The notes under the pieces are model-generated. The model saw nothing but the letters and a program-made list of their open reading frames with translations, was not told where the DNA came from and made no database searches. Of a stretch of 64,000 nucleotides of DNA, positions 50,787 to 60,615 are shown piece after piece. The stretch's first letter is position 1. Every line of letters begins with the position of its first letter. The position numbers and the translations under genes are program-made. Source of the stretch: Bacterioplanes sp965233665 (GTDB taxonomy: Bacteria; Pseudomonadota; Gammaproteobacteria; Pseudomonadales; Oceanobacteraceae); the NCBI GenBank assembly GCA_965233665.1, contig CBDDTG010000064.1, forward strand, positions 1 through 64,000. Reading direction: 5' to 3'.

Positions 50787-53345
50787 TTAGAACACCTGGC
50801 CGAGCGAGAACTCGAAGCCTTCGGTGCGATCGCCGTCTTTATCGTTCAGCGGGATCGAATAAGTAAAGGTTAACGGCCCAATGGCTGTAATCCAGGTAAC
50901 ACCGGCACCCACGCTGGTACGAACTTCACTCAGCTCAATGCCATTGCGACAGTACGGATGGCTGTTCAGCGATGGCAAATCGTCGTCGCTGGGGTTAAAG
51001 CACTCATCGGTAAAGGTGTTGCCCGCATCGAAGAACAACACACTGCGCAGTTGGCTGCGGTCTTCAACAAACGGGAACGGGAAAATCAGCTCGACACTGG
51101 CTTCGGTATTAATGTTACCGCCCAAAGCTCGCTCGCTTTCTAAATAACGCGGCGCTGTGACGATGCTGCCGTTCTCATCCACCTCGTACACTGGTTTGTA
51201 GCGATTAGAATTGCTCACAGCAATGGCTTCGCCATCTCTGCCTTCTTTATAAACGACGTTTGAAGCATTGGCGTCGATTTTCGGCCGACCCCACTCATCC
51301 AACTCATACAAAATATCGTCATTAGCATCGGTTTGTGACAGCTCGACAATGCTGTATTCCGGCAAACCTTTCGGCCCTAAGCTGTTGCTGGTGTAACCAC
51401 GTACCGAGCCAATGCCACCGGCACGGTAGTTTTTAAAGAATGGCAGACGTTTTTGCTCGCCAAAGCCATCGCCATAGCCCAGCTCAGTGCGTAAACGCAA
51501 TGACCATTCGCCACCCAGCGGGAAGTAGTAATTGGCAGAATAAGAGAGTTTGTAATAAGTCAGGTCACTACCAGGAATAGAAATATCCGCGCTGACTTTG
51601 TGCTCCGTGCCCGCCGTCGGGAACAAGCCTCTGTTGAGCGCGTTATAGCGCCAATTCAACCCCAGCTTATATTCAAGAAAGTGGTCACCTTCTTCTTCAA
51701 TAAACTCAACGATTTCTGCAGGCACCGTGCTGCCACGGAACATGTCGGTACTGGTCAAACCACCGGAAAAGCTCAAGCGCTGGCGGTTAGAAATCGGATA
51801 GCCGAAGGTTACGTTACCGCCACGACTATTGGTTTGATAATCACTGACGGTGCTCAAACGCTCGTAGTCGGTTTCGCGATAAAACAAGTTATAACCACGA
51901 CTCACACCGTCGATGGTGTAATAAGGGTTAAAGTAAGAGAAGTTATACGACTGCACCGTATTGTTCTTCTGCACTCCCAGCGACATACGATTGCCGCTGC
52001 CCATAAAGTTATTCTGCGACACGCTAGCGCCCAAAATAACGCCGCTGCCACCGGCATAACCGACGTTAAAATTGAGGCTACCGCTCAACTGCTCTTCGAC
52101 GTTGTAATTTACATCGATCATATCGTCCGTGCCGGGTACAGAAGGCGTATCCACCGTCACTGTTTTGAAAAAGCCCAGCTGATTCAGACGCGCCTTACCG
52201 GCGTCGATTTTAGAGGTTGAGGCCCAGCCGCCTTCCATTTGCAGCATTTCACGGCGCAATACTTCATCCAAGGTGCTTTCATTACCGCTGAAATTAACGC
52301 GGCGTACGTAGGTGCGACGGCCCGGCTCAACAAAGAAGGTCAAATCGACCAGACGTTTTTCATCATCAATGTCAGGAATGCCATCAACTTTGGCAAAGGT
52401 ATACCCGTCATTGCCCAAGCGCTTGGTCATCCAATCGCTGCTCGCGGTGACGCGACGACGGCTAAAGGTGTCACCTTCATCCAGCAATACCAACTGGCGC
52501 AGTTCTTCCTCTTCCACCACTAGGTTGCCAGCAAATGCGACGTTACGAATGTCGTACTTTTCGCCTTCGCTGACGTTAAGGGTGATGTACACACTGTCTT
52601 TTTGCGGCGACAGCGAGACTTGGGTCGATTCGATGTTAAAGCGAATGTAACCGCGGTCCAGATAATAAGAGCGCAGGCTTTCCATATCGGCGGCGAGTTT
52701 TTCGCGCGCGTATTTATCGTCGCTGGAGTACCAGGACCAGAAATTCGAGGTCTGTAGCTCAAACTGCTTTAGCAGCTCGTCATCACTGAACACTTCGTTG
52801 CCGACAATATTGATGTGCGCAATGCTGGCCACATTGCCCTCTTCCACTTCGATGTTCAGGCCAACCCGGTTACGTGGCAATGCCACCACGTCGGTATTGA
52901 TTCGAGCATCGTAGCGACCTTGAGCAACGTACTGACGCTCAAGCTCCAGCGCAATACGCTCCAGCGTCGAGCGCTTAAACACCAGCCCTTCCGCCAAACC
53001 AGATTGTTTCAAACCGTCCATCAACATGTCGGTCTGAATGGCTTTGTTGCCAGTAATATCAATACTGCTGATGGTGGGTAGCTCGACTAAACGAATAATC
53101 AACACATCGCCGTCGCGATAGAGCTGAATGTCGTTAAACAAACCCGAACCGAATAATTGCTTGGACGCAGCCACCAGGCGTTGATCATCCACCTGGTCGC
53201 CGACATTAATCGGTAATTGCTCGAACACAGTGCCTGCCGAAACTCGCTGCAGGCCCTCCAGACGAATGTCTTTCACTTGAAAAGATGCAGCGGCGGTAAC
53301 CGATGACCATACCCCTAACAACAGCGCAAACAACACACAACGCAT
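50787..53345 (-). CDS. bamA: outer membrane protein assembly factor BamA
   Basis: An 852-residue outer-membrane insertase. A signal peptide (about 1-20) is followed by five POTRA domains (about 21-420) and a 16-strand barrel that ends 'EFSLGQVF'. The loop-6 signature is 'GSVRGYTSNSLGPKG'. It is longer than E. coli BamA (810), mainly through about 50 extra residues after VRGY ('ILYELDEWGRPKIDANASN...'), which probably enlarge extracellular loop 6. It follows rseP by 22 bp. Confidence 0.95.
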   Translation of the reverse strand: MRCVLFALLLGVWSSVTAAASFQVKDIRLEGLQRVSAGTVFEQLPINVGDQVDDQRLVAASKQLFGSGLFNDIQLYRDGDVLIIRLVELPTISSIDITGNKAIQTDMLMDGLKQSGLAEGLVFKRSTLERIALELERQYVAQGRYDARINTDVVALPRNRVGLNIEVEEGNVASIAHINIVGNEVFSDDELLKQFELQTSNFWSWYSSDDKYAREKLAADMESLRSYYLDRGYIRFNIESTQVSLSPQKDSVYITLNVSEGEKYDIRNVAFAGNLVVEEEELRQLVLLDEGDTFSRRRVTASSDWMTKRLGNDGYTFAKVDGIPDIDDEKRLVDLTFFVEPGRRTYVRRVNFSGNESTLDEVLRREMLQMEGGWASTSKIDAGKARLNQLGFFKTVTVDTPSVPGTDDMIDVNYNVEEQLSGSLNFNVGYAGGSGVILGASVSQNNFMGSGNRMSLGVQKNNTVQSYNFSYFNPYYTIDGVSRGYNLFYRETDYERLSTVSDYQTNSRGGNVTFGYPISNRQRLSFSGGLTSTDMFRGSTVPAEIVEFIEEEGDHFLEYKLGLNWRYNALNRGLFPTAGTEHKVSADISIPGSDLTYYKLSYSANYYFPLGGEWSLRLRTELGYGDGFGEQKRLPFFKNYRAGGIGSVRGYTSNSLGPKGLPEYSIVELSQTDANDDILYELDEWGRPKIDANASNVVYKEGRDGEAIAVSNSNRYKPVYEVDENGSIVTAPRYLESERALGGNINTEASVELIFPFPFVEDRSQLRSVLFFDAGNTFTDECFNPSDDDLPSLNSHPYCRNGIELSEVRTSVGAGVTWITAIGPLTFTYSIPLNDKDGDRTEGFEFSLGQVF

Positions 53346-53367
53346 TAGTTTATCCAGTCTCTCGCGG

Positions 53368-54708
53368 CTACATCAGCCGGCTGATATCGTTATAAAAGGC
53401 CACCATCATCAGGCTCAGCAGCAAAAACATACCGAATTGCAGGGCAGCGATCTGCACCCGCTCCGACAGCGGTTTTCCGCGCACAGCCTCAATGGCATAA
53501 AACAGAATGTGCCCGCCATCTAGCATTGGCACAGGCAAAAGATTTAAAACGCCCAATGACACACTCAACAGTGCCAGGAAATCGACAAAGCTTTCCAATC
53601 CACCCGACGCTGAAGAGCCGGCTACTTTAGCAATGGTGATAGGCCCGCTCAAGTTCTTAACGGATAAGTCGCCCGCCAACATTTTCCATAGCGACTCCAG
53701 CGTAAAGCCAACCAGGTTCCAAGTTTTTTCCAAGCCCTTCAGCAAGGCACTCAAAGGATCGTAATGACTGTCACGCAACCAAGATTCCGGCAGCTGTGGA
53801 ATTTCCACCTGCACACCGGCAAAACCGATGCGCTCGCCGTCTTGCTCACGCGCAGTAGGCGTCATTTGCACCAGCACCGAATCACCCGCGCGCTCAACTT
53901 GTAGCGCCAGCATGGTGTCGGGGTTAGCACGCACGATCTCCACCCAGGTCAGCCAGGTATCGACCGGTTGCTCATTCACAGCGACGACTTTATCGCCGAC
54001 TTGCAAGCCCGCTGCTTCCGCCGCACCGCCCGGCACCAGCTCACCTACCACCGCCGGCACCGCATAGCGACGCGGCACTATGCCTAAGCCAGACAGTGGC
54101 TCTGGGCTGTCACTGCCAGACAACCATGCGTTCAATTGCAGCGTGTGCTGACGCAAGGCGCCACTGTCGCTGCGCACCGCGATGATCACGTCGGTGCTTT
54201 CCCCCAAATAAGACAGCAACGTCCACTGCACTTCTTGCCAGGTTTCTGTTTCGGTGCTGGCCACTTGCACAATTTCATCGCCTGGCTGCAGCCCAGCTTG
54301 TGCGGCAATAGAATCCGGCTGAACCTGGCCAATGACGGGCACCACGCCGGTGGTTCCACCCACATTTAGCGCCCAATAAGCCACAATGGCAAAAATAAAG
54401 TTGGCAATCGGGCCTGCGCTGGCAATGGCAATGCGCTGCCACACCGGCTTGCGATTAAAGGCACGGTCCAGCAAGTGCTCTGGCACGGGCGCCTCGCGCT
54501 CGTCCAACATCTTGACGTATCCCCCCAAGGGAATGGGCGCAATCGCATATTCGGTGCCGTGCTTGTCTTTCCACGACCATAACGGTTTGCCAAAGCCCAC
54601 GGAAAAGCGCAGCACTTCAACGCCACAACGGCGTGCCACCCAAAAGTGGCCATATTCGTGAATCACCACCAGCAGGCTAATGGCGACAATAAAGAGCAAC
54701 AGGGTCAT
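53368..54708 (-). CDS. rseP: RIP metalloprotease RseP
   Basis: A 446-residue site-2 protease that cleaves anti-sigma factor RseA and signal peptides. The ATG at 54708 shares one base with the dxr stop. The zinc motif HExxH is H17-EYG-H21. Two PDZ domains (about residues 115-190 and 200-290) follow, and 'LLPVPMLDGGHILFYAIEAVRG' holds the last Asp ligand before the final helices. Next to bamA, as is usual in the envelope-stress regulon. Confidence 0.95.
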   Translation of the reverse strand: MTLLLFIVAISLLVVIHEYGHFWVARRCGVEVLRFSVGFGKPLWSWKDKHGTEYAIAPIPLGGYVKMLDEREAPVPEHLLDRAFNRKPVWQRIAIASAGPIANFIFAIVAYWALNVGGTTGVVPVIGQVQPDSIAAQAGLQPGDEIVQVASTETETWQEVQWTLLSYLGESTDVIIAVRSDSGALRQHTLQLNAWLSGSDSPEPLSGLGIVPRRYAVPAVVGELVPGGAAEAAGLQVGDKVVAVNEQPVDTWLTWVEIVRANPDTMLALQVERAGDSVLVQMTPTAREQDGERIGFAGVQVEIPQLPESWLRDSHYDPLSALLKGLEKTWNLVGFTLESLWKMLAGDLSVKNLSGPITIAKVAGSSASGGLESFVDFLALLSVSLGVLNLLPVPMLDGGHILFYAIEAVRGKPLSERVQIAALQFGMFLLLSLMMVAFYNDISRLM

Positions 54709-55907
54709 CAGAGGGCGTCCTCCTGCTTGCAAGCATTCACCAGCCAGTCACGCGTAAAGTGACGAGCCCAGTCATCAGCTTGCAAAATATCATCTAGGGA
54801 GTCTGCGGCTTGCCAGGTATGCGCTTGCATGGCCGCGCGAATCGCTGTTGGAATGGCAGTAAAAGAGATTTGTTCCGCTAAAAATGCATCGACCGCGATT
54901 TCATTAGCGGCATTTAATACCGCCGGCAAGGTGCCACCGGCCGCAAAGGCGTCGGCGGCCAACTGCAAACACGGAAAGGTAGTGGCATCAGGGGCTTCAA
55001 AATTTAATTGCGCCAGGGCGAACAAATCCAACTCTGCCACCCCGGCATCAATGCGCTCAGGCCAGGCCATGCCATAAGCAATCGGGGTGCGCATATCCGG
55101 CTGCCCCAACTGGGCAATCACGGAGCCATCGCAATACTGCACCATGGAATGAATCACACTTTGCGGATGCACCACCACTTGCACTTGCTGTGGCTGACAG
55201 TGAAATAAAAAACAGGCTTCAATCAGCTCCAGGCCTTTATTCATTAGGGTGGCGGAGTCGACGGAGATTTTTTGCCCCATTGACCAATTGGGGTGTGCCA
55301 CGGCTTCGGCAGGCGTGACTTGTTGCAATTGCTCAGCACTGTAGCCACGAAACGGGCCACCGGAAGCCGTCAAAAGAATTTTGTTGATCCCGTGCTGAGT
55401 AAAATCCCCCTGATACTGGCCTGGCAAAGATTGGAAAATCGCATTGTGCTCGCTGTCGATGGGCAGCAGCTGCGCCCCGCCTTCTTCAACAGCACGCATA
55501 AACAGTGGCCCAGCCATCACCAGGCTTTCTTTGTTGGCCAGCAATACCCGCTTGCCCGCATGGGCAGCCGCCAACGTGGGCAGCAAGCCCGCCGCGCCCA
55601 CAATGGCCGCCATGACCTGGTCGACGTCATCCGCCTTGGCCACATCGACCAACGCATCAACGCCTGCCAACACTTCGGTTGTCACGGCAGTCGCTGCCAA
55701 ACGTTGGCGCAACTCAGCAGCGGCGCCAGCGTCTGTCATCACCGCATAGCGCGGCCGAAACTCCAGCACTTGGTGGTAGAGCTTTTCGACACTGCGACAG
55801 GCCGTCAACGCGAACGCTTGATAGCGCTGCGGGTGGCGACGAATCACATCCAAGGTGCTGACACCAATCGATCCGGTCGCCCCCAGCACGGTGACTTGCT
55901 GCCTCAC
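54708..55907 (-). CDS. dxr: 1-deoxy-D-xylulose 5-phosphate reductoisomerase
   Basis: The committed step of the MEP isoprenoid pathway, making 2-C-methylerythritol 4-phosphate with NADPH. The GTG at 55907 is chosen: it overlaps the cdsA stop (GTGA) and gives 399 residues starting 'VRQQVTVLGATGSIG', matching the family. An ATG at 55940 would intrude into cdsA. Motifs: 'LGATGSIG' (NADPH), 'LLPIDSEHNAIFQ' (metal, Asp-x-Glu) and 'MGQKISVDSATLMNKGLE'. Confidence 0.95.
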   Translation of the reverse strand: MRQQVTVLGATGSIGVSTLDVIRRHPQRYQAFALTACRSVEKLYHQVLEFRPRYAVMTDAGAAAELRQRLAATAVTTEVLAGVDALVDVAKADDVDQVMAAIVGAAGLLPTLAAAHAGKRVLLANKESLVMAGPLFMRAVEEGGAQLLPIDSEHNAIFQSLPGQYQGDFTQHGINKILLTASGGPFRGYSAEQLQQVTPAEAVAHPNWSMGQKISVDSATLMNKGLELIEACFLFHCQPQQVQVVVHPQSVIHSMVQYCDGSVIAQLGQPDMRTPIAYGMAWPERIDAGVAELDLFALAQLNFEAPDATTFPCLQLAADAFAAGGTLPAVLNAANEIAVDAFLAEQISFTAIPTAIRAAMQAHTWQAADSLDDILQADDWARHFTRDWLVNACKQEDAL

Positions 55908-56749
55908 GCGCTCAGCCCCCAGTTCAACATCAGCATGCAAAAGGCAAATACAGGCACTGCCGCTGCCATGCTGTCGATGCGATCCAACACACCGCCGTGA
56001 CCTGGTAGCATGGATGAGCTGTCTTTGATGCCGCGATGCCGTTTCATCATGCTTTCTACCAGATCACCTAACACTGAAATCACCATGGTCACCACGGTAA
56101 TGGCCAACAGCTTCCAGCTACTGGTAAACGTCATGGGCTCAACCCAGTAGTGAATGTAGGTGCCAAACCCGGCGGCGATGGCCAAGGTGGTGGCAAAGCC
56201 TCCCCAGAAACCCGCCCAGGATTTACCCGGACTCACTTCCGGTGCCAGCTTGGTGTTCCCCCAACGCTTACCCGAAAAATAGGCGCCGGTATCGGCACCC
56301 CAAACAATCAACATGACGTAAAAAATTAACAGCGAGCTGTGCGGTTGCTCCTTGAGGTGCATAAAGCCAACCCACATCGGGATCAACACACACAAACCCA
56401 ATAAGGCGCGCATGGGCCGTGCCTGCCACACTCGCGTCCCGCCCGGATAGCGATGCACCAAAGCAAAAGCTAAAGCCCACCAGAGGGTGCCCAAGGCTAA
56501 ATAAACAATGAGCCACTCAGGGAAAACGCGCAGCAAACGTGCACTGATGTACAAACAGACAAACACCACCAAGGCGTAAAGCACTCGGCTCCAGGTACGC
56601 TGATAACCGGCGATATTGGCCCATTCCCAGGCTCCTAAAGTCGCAATGGCAGCGATAAAAAAGGCAAAAGGTTTCAACGGCAGCAAAAAGATGCCGCCAA
56701 TCATAATCGGCGCCAATACCAGGGCCGTTAACACGCGTTGCTTAAACAC
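55904..56749 (-). CDS. cdsA: phosphatidate cytidylyltransferase
   Basis: A 281-residue inner-membrane enzyme making CDP-diacylglycerol for phospholipids. It starts at a GTG that overlaps uppS by 8 bp. Several membrane helices lead to the C-terminal signature 'SVLGDLVESMMKRHRGIKDSS' followed by 'LPGHGGVLDRIDS', the CDP-alcohol/Mg2+ site. Confidence 0.93.
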   Translation of the reverse strand: MFKQRVLTALVLAPIMIGGIFLLPLKPFAFFIAAIATLGAWEWANIAGYQRTWSRVLYALVVFVCLYISARLLRVFPEWLIVYLALGTLWWALAFALVHRYPGGTRVWQARPMRALLGLCVLIPMWVGFMHLKEQPHSSLLIFYVMLIVWGADTGAYFSGKRWGNTKLAPEVSPGKSWAGFWGGFATTLAIAAGFGTYIHYWVEPMTFTSSWKLLAITVVTMVISVLGDLVESMMKRHRGIKDSSSMLPGHGGVLDRIDSMAAAVPVFAFCMLMLNWGLSA

Positions 56750-57512
56750 TAGGCTCCGCTTCCTCTAACTGCTCGTCAGTGCGGCCAAAGCGGCGCGTGC
56801 GCTCAGCAAAGGCAACCAACGCTTTTTTATATTCTTGTTGCTTGAAGTCGGGCCAATAGTCGTCGCAAAAATAAAACTCGGTGTAGGCCATTTGCCACAA
56901 CATAAAATTACTGATGCGTTTTTCACCGCCCGTGCGAATCATCAGATCCGGGGCTGGCAAATCGTGCAGCCAGGTATGTTGATGCAATGCCTGCTCGTCG
57001 ATTTGTTCCGGCGCCAGCGTGCCCTGCTGTACCTGTCGGGCCAATTGCTGAGCAGCTTGAGCAATGTCCCATTGGCCGCCATAGTTGGCAGCGATGACCA
57101 AGGTCATCAGGTCATTGTTCACCGTCAAAGCCTCGGCATCACGCACCAGCTGTTGAATACGGTCACTGAAACCGGATAAATCGCCCATCACCCGCAAGCG
57201 AATATTGTTGCGATGCAGTTTTTTCACCTCACGCTCAAGAGCGACGGCAAATAACTGCATCAACGCGCTGACTTCATTGGCCGGACGGCGCCAGTTCTCG
57301 CTACTAAAAGCAAACAGGGTCAGCACTTCCACGCCTTCTCGAGCGGAGGTTTCCACCACCGCACGCACAGCATCGACGCCAGCCTTATGGCCAGCGACAC
57401 CGGGAAGAAAGCGCTTTTTTGCCCAGCGATTGTTGCCATCCATAATGATGGCAACATGCTTGGGCAGCTGCCCTTTGTTGGCCGCCAGGCCGTCATTGAT
57501 ACTGGTAGACAC
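56742..57512 (-). CDS. uppS: undecaprenyl diphosphate synthase
   Basis: A 256-residue cis-prenyltransferase producing the C55 carrier for peptidoglycan and O-antigen. It starts at GTG. Catalytic Asp in 'IIMDGNNRWAKKR', then 'TLFAFSSENWRRP' and the Arg-rich end 'DLMIRTGGEKRISNFMLWQ'. Lies 4 bp after frr. Confidence 0.95.
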   Translation of the reverse strand: MSTSINDGLAANKGQLPKHVAIIMDGNNRWAKKRFLPGVAGHKAGVDAVRAVVETSAREGVEVLTLFAFSSENWRRPANEVSALMQLFAVALEREVKKLHRNNIRLRVMGDLSGFSDRIQQLVRDAEALTVNNDLMTLVIAANYGGQWDIAQAAQQLARQVQQGTLAPEQIDEQALHQHTWLHDLPAPDLMIRTGGEKRISNFMLWQMAYTEFYFCDDYWPDFKQQEYKKALVAFAERTRRFGRTDEQLEEAEPSV

Positions 57513-57516
57513 AGAA

Positions 57517-58074
57517 TTAAACCTTCATCAGGTCCTTTTCTTTGTCAGCCAGTAAGTCATCGACTTGGGCGATGAACTTATCGGTGATTTTTTGGATTTG
57601 CTCCTCACCACCGCGTTGCTCATCTTCAGAGATTTCTTTCTCTTTTTGCAGTTCTTTCAGCGTTGCATTGGCATCCCGGCGAATATTACGCACAGAGACG
57701 CGGCCTTTTTCAGCTTCCGCACGTGCCTGCTTGATGTAGTCTTTGCGCGTTTCTTCAGTCAAAGCTGGCATCGGCACACGAATCTTGTCGCCCGTGGTCG
57801 CTGGATTCAGACCCAGGTCAGACTTCATGATCGCTTTTTCAATTTCAGGCACCATGGGCTTTTCCCAAGGCGTAATGGCCAGTGTACGGGCATCTTCCAC
57901 TATGATGTTGGCCACTTGAGACAGCGGCGTGTCGACACCGTAATAGCTGACGGAAACACCGTCGAGGATGGCAGGGGTAGCACGACCGGTACGAACCCGT
58001 TTAAAGGCCTCGACTACGGCTGCCACACTTTTGCTCATGCGTTCTTCTGCATCTTGTTTGATGTCGTTGATCAT
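57517..58074 (-). CDS. frr: ribosome recycling factor
   Basis: A 185-residue protein that splits post-termination ribosomes together with EF-G. Typical strings are 'RVRTGRATPAILDGV', 'YYGVDTPLSQVANI' and the C-terminal helix 'RDANATLKELQKEKEISEDE'. The length matches the family exactly; 2 bp after pyrH. Confidence 0.96.
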   Translation of the reverse strand: MINDIKQDAEERMSKSVAAVVEAFKRVRTGRATPAILDGVSVSYYGVDTPLSQVANIIVEDARTLAITPWEKPMVPEIEKAIMKSDLGLNPATTGDKIRVPMPALTEETRKDYIKQARAEAEKGRVSVRNIRRDANATLKELQKEKEISEDEQRGGEEQIQKITDKFIAQVDDLLADKEKDLMKV

Positions 58075-58076
58075 CG

Positions 58077-58811
58077 TTACTTATCCTCACTGACAATCAG
58101 AGTGCCGTCACTGCCGCCGGTCATCAGACGGGCCAGCACTCCCGGCTCGTTCATATCATAAACACGCAATGGCATGGCGTGGTCGCGAGCTAAGCAGATC
58201 GCGGTTAAATCCATTACGCCAAGCTGTTTCTCCAGGACTTCCTGGTACGTCAAACAGTCGTACTTTTCTGCGTCCGGGACTTTCTTCGGGTCGGCAGTAT
58301 ACACACCATCGACGTTGGTTGCCTTCAGAACCAGATCGGCATTGATTTCGATGCCACGCAAACAGGCCGCCGAGTCGGTGGTAAAGAAGGGATTGCCGGT
58401 ACCGGCAGAGAAAATAACCACATCACCGCTATCGAGGGCGCGAATCGCACTGCGGCGATCATAGTGGTCAACAATGCCGCTCATAGGGATGGCCGACATC
58501 ACACGCGTCGGCATATTGGCACGCTCCAGAGCGTCGCGCATTGCTAGCGCATTCATCACCGTCGCCAACATACCCATATGGTCGCCCGCTACGCGATCTA
58601 AACCAGCTTCACTCAGCGCCTTACCGCGAAACAGGTTGCCACCGCCAATCACCAGACCCACCTGCACACCGATGCCACGCAACTGGCCAATTTCCAGCGC
58701 CATACGGTCGAGCACCTTAGGATCGATGCCGAAATCGAGCTCACCCATCAGGGCTTCACCACTCAGTTTTAACAGGACTCGTTTGTATTTTGCGCTTTTC
58801 ATTTCTGCCAT
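58077..58811 (-). CDS. pyrH: uridylate kinase
   Basis: A 244-residue UMP kinase of the amino acid kinase fold. 'RVLLKLSGEALMG', 'VGLVIGGGNLFRG' and 'FFTTDSAACLRGIEI' are diagnostic. It lies 95 bp after tsf with a hairpin in the gap, so an extra promoter or attenuation is possible. Confidence 0.95.
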   Translation of the reverse strand: MAEMKSAKYKRVLLKLSGEALMGELDFGIDPKVLDRMALEIGQLRGIGVQVGLVIGGGNLFRGKALSEAGLDRVAGDHMGMLATVMNALAMRDALERANMPTRVMSAIPMSGIVDHYDRRSAIRALDSGDVVIFSAGTGNPFFTTDSAACLRGIEINADLVLKATNVDGVYTADPKKVPDAEKYDCLTYQEVLEKQLGVMDLTAICLARDHAMPLRVYDMNEPGVLARLMTGGSDGTLIVSEDK

Positions 58812-58844
58812 GGGCCAGGTCTCCGGTGATCTTTATATACAAAT

Positions 58845-58864
58845 ATGCCGGGCGAACCCGGCAT
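58845..58864 (-). terminator. hairpin between tsf and pyrH
   Basis: ATGCCGGG-CGAA-CCCGGCAT, an 8-bp stem with a TTCG loop on the minus strand. Followed by ATTTGTATATAAAG, a poor T-run, so it probably attenuates rather than stops transcription. Confidence 0.5.
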
Positions 58865-58906
58865 AAAAATAGGGGCACTCAGCGGTGCCAGCACCCCAAA
58901 CAGCAC

Positions 58907-59761
58907 TTAGCCTTTCAGCTGTGCTGCCACTTCTGCGGCAAAGTCCGCTTCTTCAACTTCAATGCCTTCGCCCACTTCGATACGTACGAAGGAAACGATT
59001 TCTGCACCGGCTGCTTTCGCCAGCTGAGCAACGGTTTGCTCTGGGTTTTTAACGAATGGCTGCTCAACCAAGCTGTTCTCTTTCAAGAACTTCTGCAGAC
59101 GGCCACCCATCATTTTTTCAACGATCTCATCTGGCTTGCCAGCCATGTCCGGCTGCGCCTTGATGATTTCTTTTTCTTTTTCCAGCTCTTCCGCTGGCAT
59201 ATCTTCTGGCGCCAGAACACGTGGGTTAACCGCAGTCACGTGCATAGCAATGTCTTTGGCCAACTCAGCGTCGCCGCCTTTCAGGGCAACGATGGCTGCG
59301 ATTTTGCCAGTCGCGTGCAGGTAAGCACCAACCGTTTCGCCTTCAACAACAAATGCACGACGAACCGTGATGTTTTCACCGATTTTTTGTACCAGTGCCA
59401 TGCGGTCTTCTTCCAGCTCACCTTCGGTCAGCTTGGCCACGTCGGCTTCTTTGGTCTCTGCCAGCTTGGCGGCCACTTTGTCAGCGAAATCGCCAAAGTT
59501 GGAGTCGCCCGCTGCGAAGTCGGTTTCTGAGTTCACTTCTACCGCAACGACAACGCCGTCGTTAGCAACAATACGAACTTTACCTTCGGCCGCAGTACGA
59601 CCCGCTTTTTTCGCTGCCTTCAGGCCTGAGTTCTTACGCAGGTCTTCAATTGCTTTATCGATGTCACCTTCTGCCGCTGCCAGTGCTTTTTTGCACTCCA
59701 GCATGCCCAGACCCGTGCGCTCACGCAGTTCTTTTACTTGTGCGGCTGAAACATTCGCCAT
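58907..59761 (-). CDS. tsf: elongation factor Ts
   Basis: A 284-residue guanine-nucleotide exchange factor for EF-Tu. The N-terminal UBA-like part 'VKELRERTGLGMLECKKALA' and the core 'VVAVEVNSETDFAAGDSNF' are typical. Between rpsB and pyrH in the common order. Confidence 0.96.
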   Translation of the reverse strand: MANVSAAQVKELRERTGLGMLECKKALAAAEGDIDKAIEDLRKNSGLKAAKKAGRTAAEGKVRIVANDGVVVAVEVNSETDFAAGDSNFGDFADKVAAKLAETKEADVAKLTEGELEEDRMALVQKIGENITVRRAFVVEGETVGAYLHATGKIAAIVALKGGDAELAKDIAMHVTAVNPRVLAPEDMPAEELEKEKEIIKAQPDMAGKPDEIVEKMMGGRLQKFLKENSLVEQPFVKNPEQTVAQLAKAAGAEIVSFVRIEVGEGIEVEEADFAAEVAAQLKG

Positions 59762-59792
59762 GTGTCAATCCTCTATCTGTGTCTAAATATCT

Positions 59793-59816
59793 AAAAAAAG
59801 GGGGCAAGCCCCCTTT
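59793..59816 (-). terminator. attenuator-like terminator between rpsB and tsf
   Basis: AAAGGGGGC-AA-GCCCCCTTT, a 9-bp stem. On the minus strand seven T follow. It lies within the rpsB-tsf gap and probably causes partial termination. Confidence 0.75.
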
Positions 59817-59837
59817 ATTCATTCAGAGTGGGGAGCC

Positions 59838-60581
59838 TTATTCAGCCGCCGCTTGCTCTGCGTCGTCTGCAACTTCTACAAACTCATCGGCAGAACCGGT
59901 CGCTTGCTTGCCTTCCAGCACAGCGTCGGCAACAGCAGTGGCGTAGATCTGGATCGCACGAATCGCATCGTCGTTACCCGGGATCACGTAATCAACGCCG
60001 TCTGGGTTAGAGTTGGTATCAACGATACCCACCACTGGAATACCCAGCTTGTTGGCTTCCTGAACAGCAATGCGCTCGTGATCAACGTCAACAACGAAGA
60101 TCATGTCTGGCAGGCCGCCCATTTCTTTAATACCGCCAATAGAGCGCTCCAGCTTCTCCATTTCGCGAGTACGCATCAGCGCTTCTTTTTTGGTCAGCTG
60201 CTCGAAGGTACCATCAGAAGATTGCGCTTCGAGGTCACGCAGACGCTTGATCGATTGGCGAATGGTTTTGTAGTTGGTCAGCATACCGCCCAACCAGCGG
60301 TGAGCAACGTAAGACGCGCCTGAACGCTCTGCTTGCTCTTTGATGATCTTGCCAGCAGCACGCTTGGTGCCAACCATCAGGATCTTGTTGTTACGTGACG
60401 CGTTGTTTTCGATCACTTTCAAAGCATCATTCAGCGCAGGAACCGTGTGCTCCAGGTTGATGATGTGAATCTTGTTGCGAGCACCAAAGATGTACTTGCC
60501 CATTTTTGGGTTCCAGTAACGGGTTTGGTGACCGAAGTGAACGCCTGCTTTCAGCAGGTCACGCATGCTAACTTGTGCCAT
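59838..60581 (-). CDS. rpsB: 30S ribosomal protein S2
   Basis: A 247-residue ribosomal protein. 'LLKAGVHFGHQTRYWNPKM', 'HRWLGGMLTNYKTIRQSI' and 'GIPVVGIVDTNSNPDGVDYVIPGNDDAIRAI' are conserved. The tail (residues 230-247) is acidic. First gene of the operon, behind an S2-type leader. Confidence 0.97.
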   Translation of the reverse strand: MAQVSMRDLLKAGVHFGHQTRYWNPKMGKYIFGARNKIHIINLEHTVPALNDALKVIENNASRNNKILMVGTKRAAGKIIKEQAERSGASYVAHRWLGGMLTNYKTIRQSIKRLRDLEAQSSDGTFEQLTKKEALMRTREMEKLERSIGGIKEMGGLPDMIFVVDVDHERIAVQEANKLGIPVVGIVDTNSNPDGVDYVIPGNDDAIRAIQIYATAVADAVLEGKQATGSADEFVEVADDAEQAAAE

Positions 60582-60615
60582 GTTGTTTACCTTTTAAATT
60601 CATGGGTTAGGCCTC

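Noticed and set aside
51600..52220. Open frame of 206 codons antisense to bamA
   Set aside because: Fully contained in bamA; low-complexity Thr/Ala/Val composition and no start signals.
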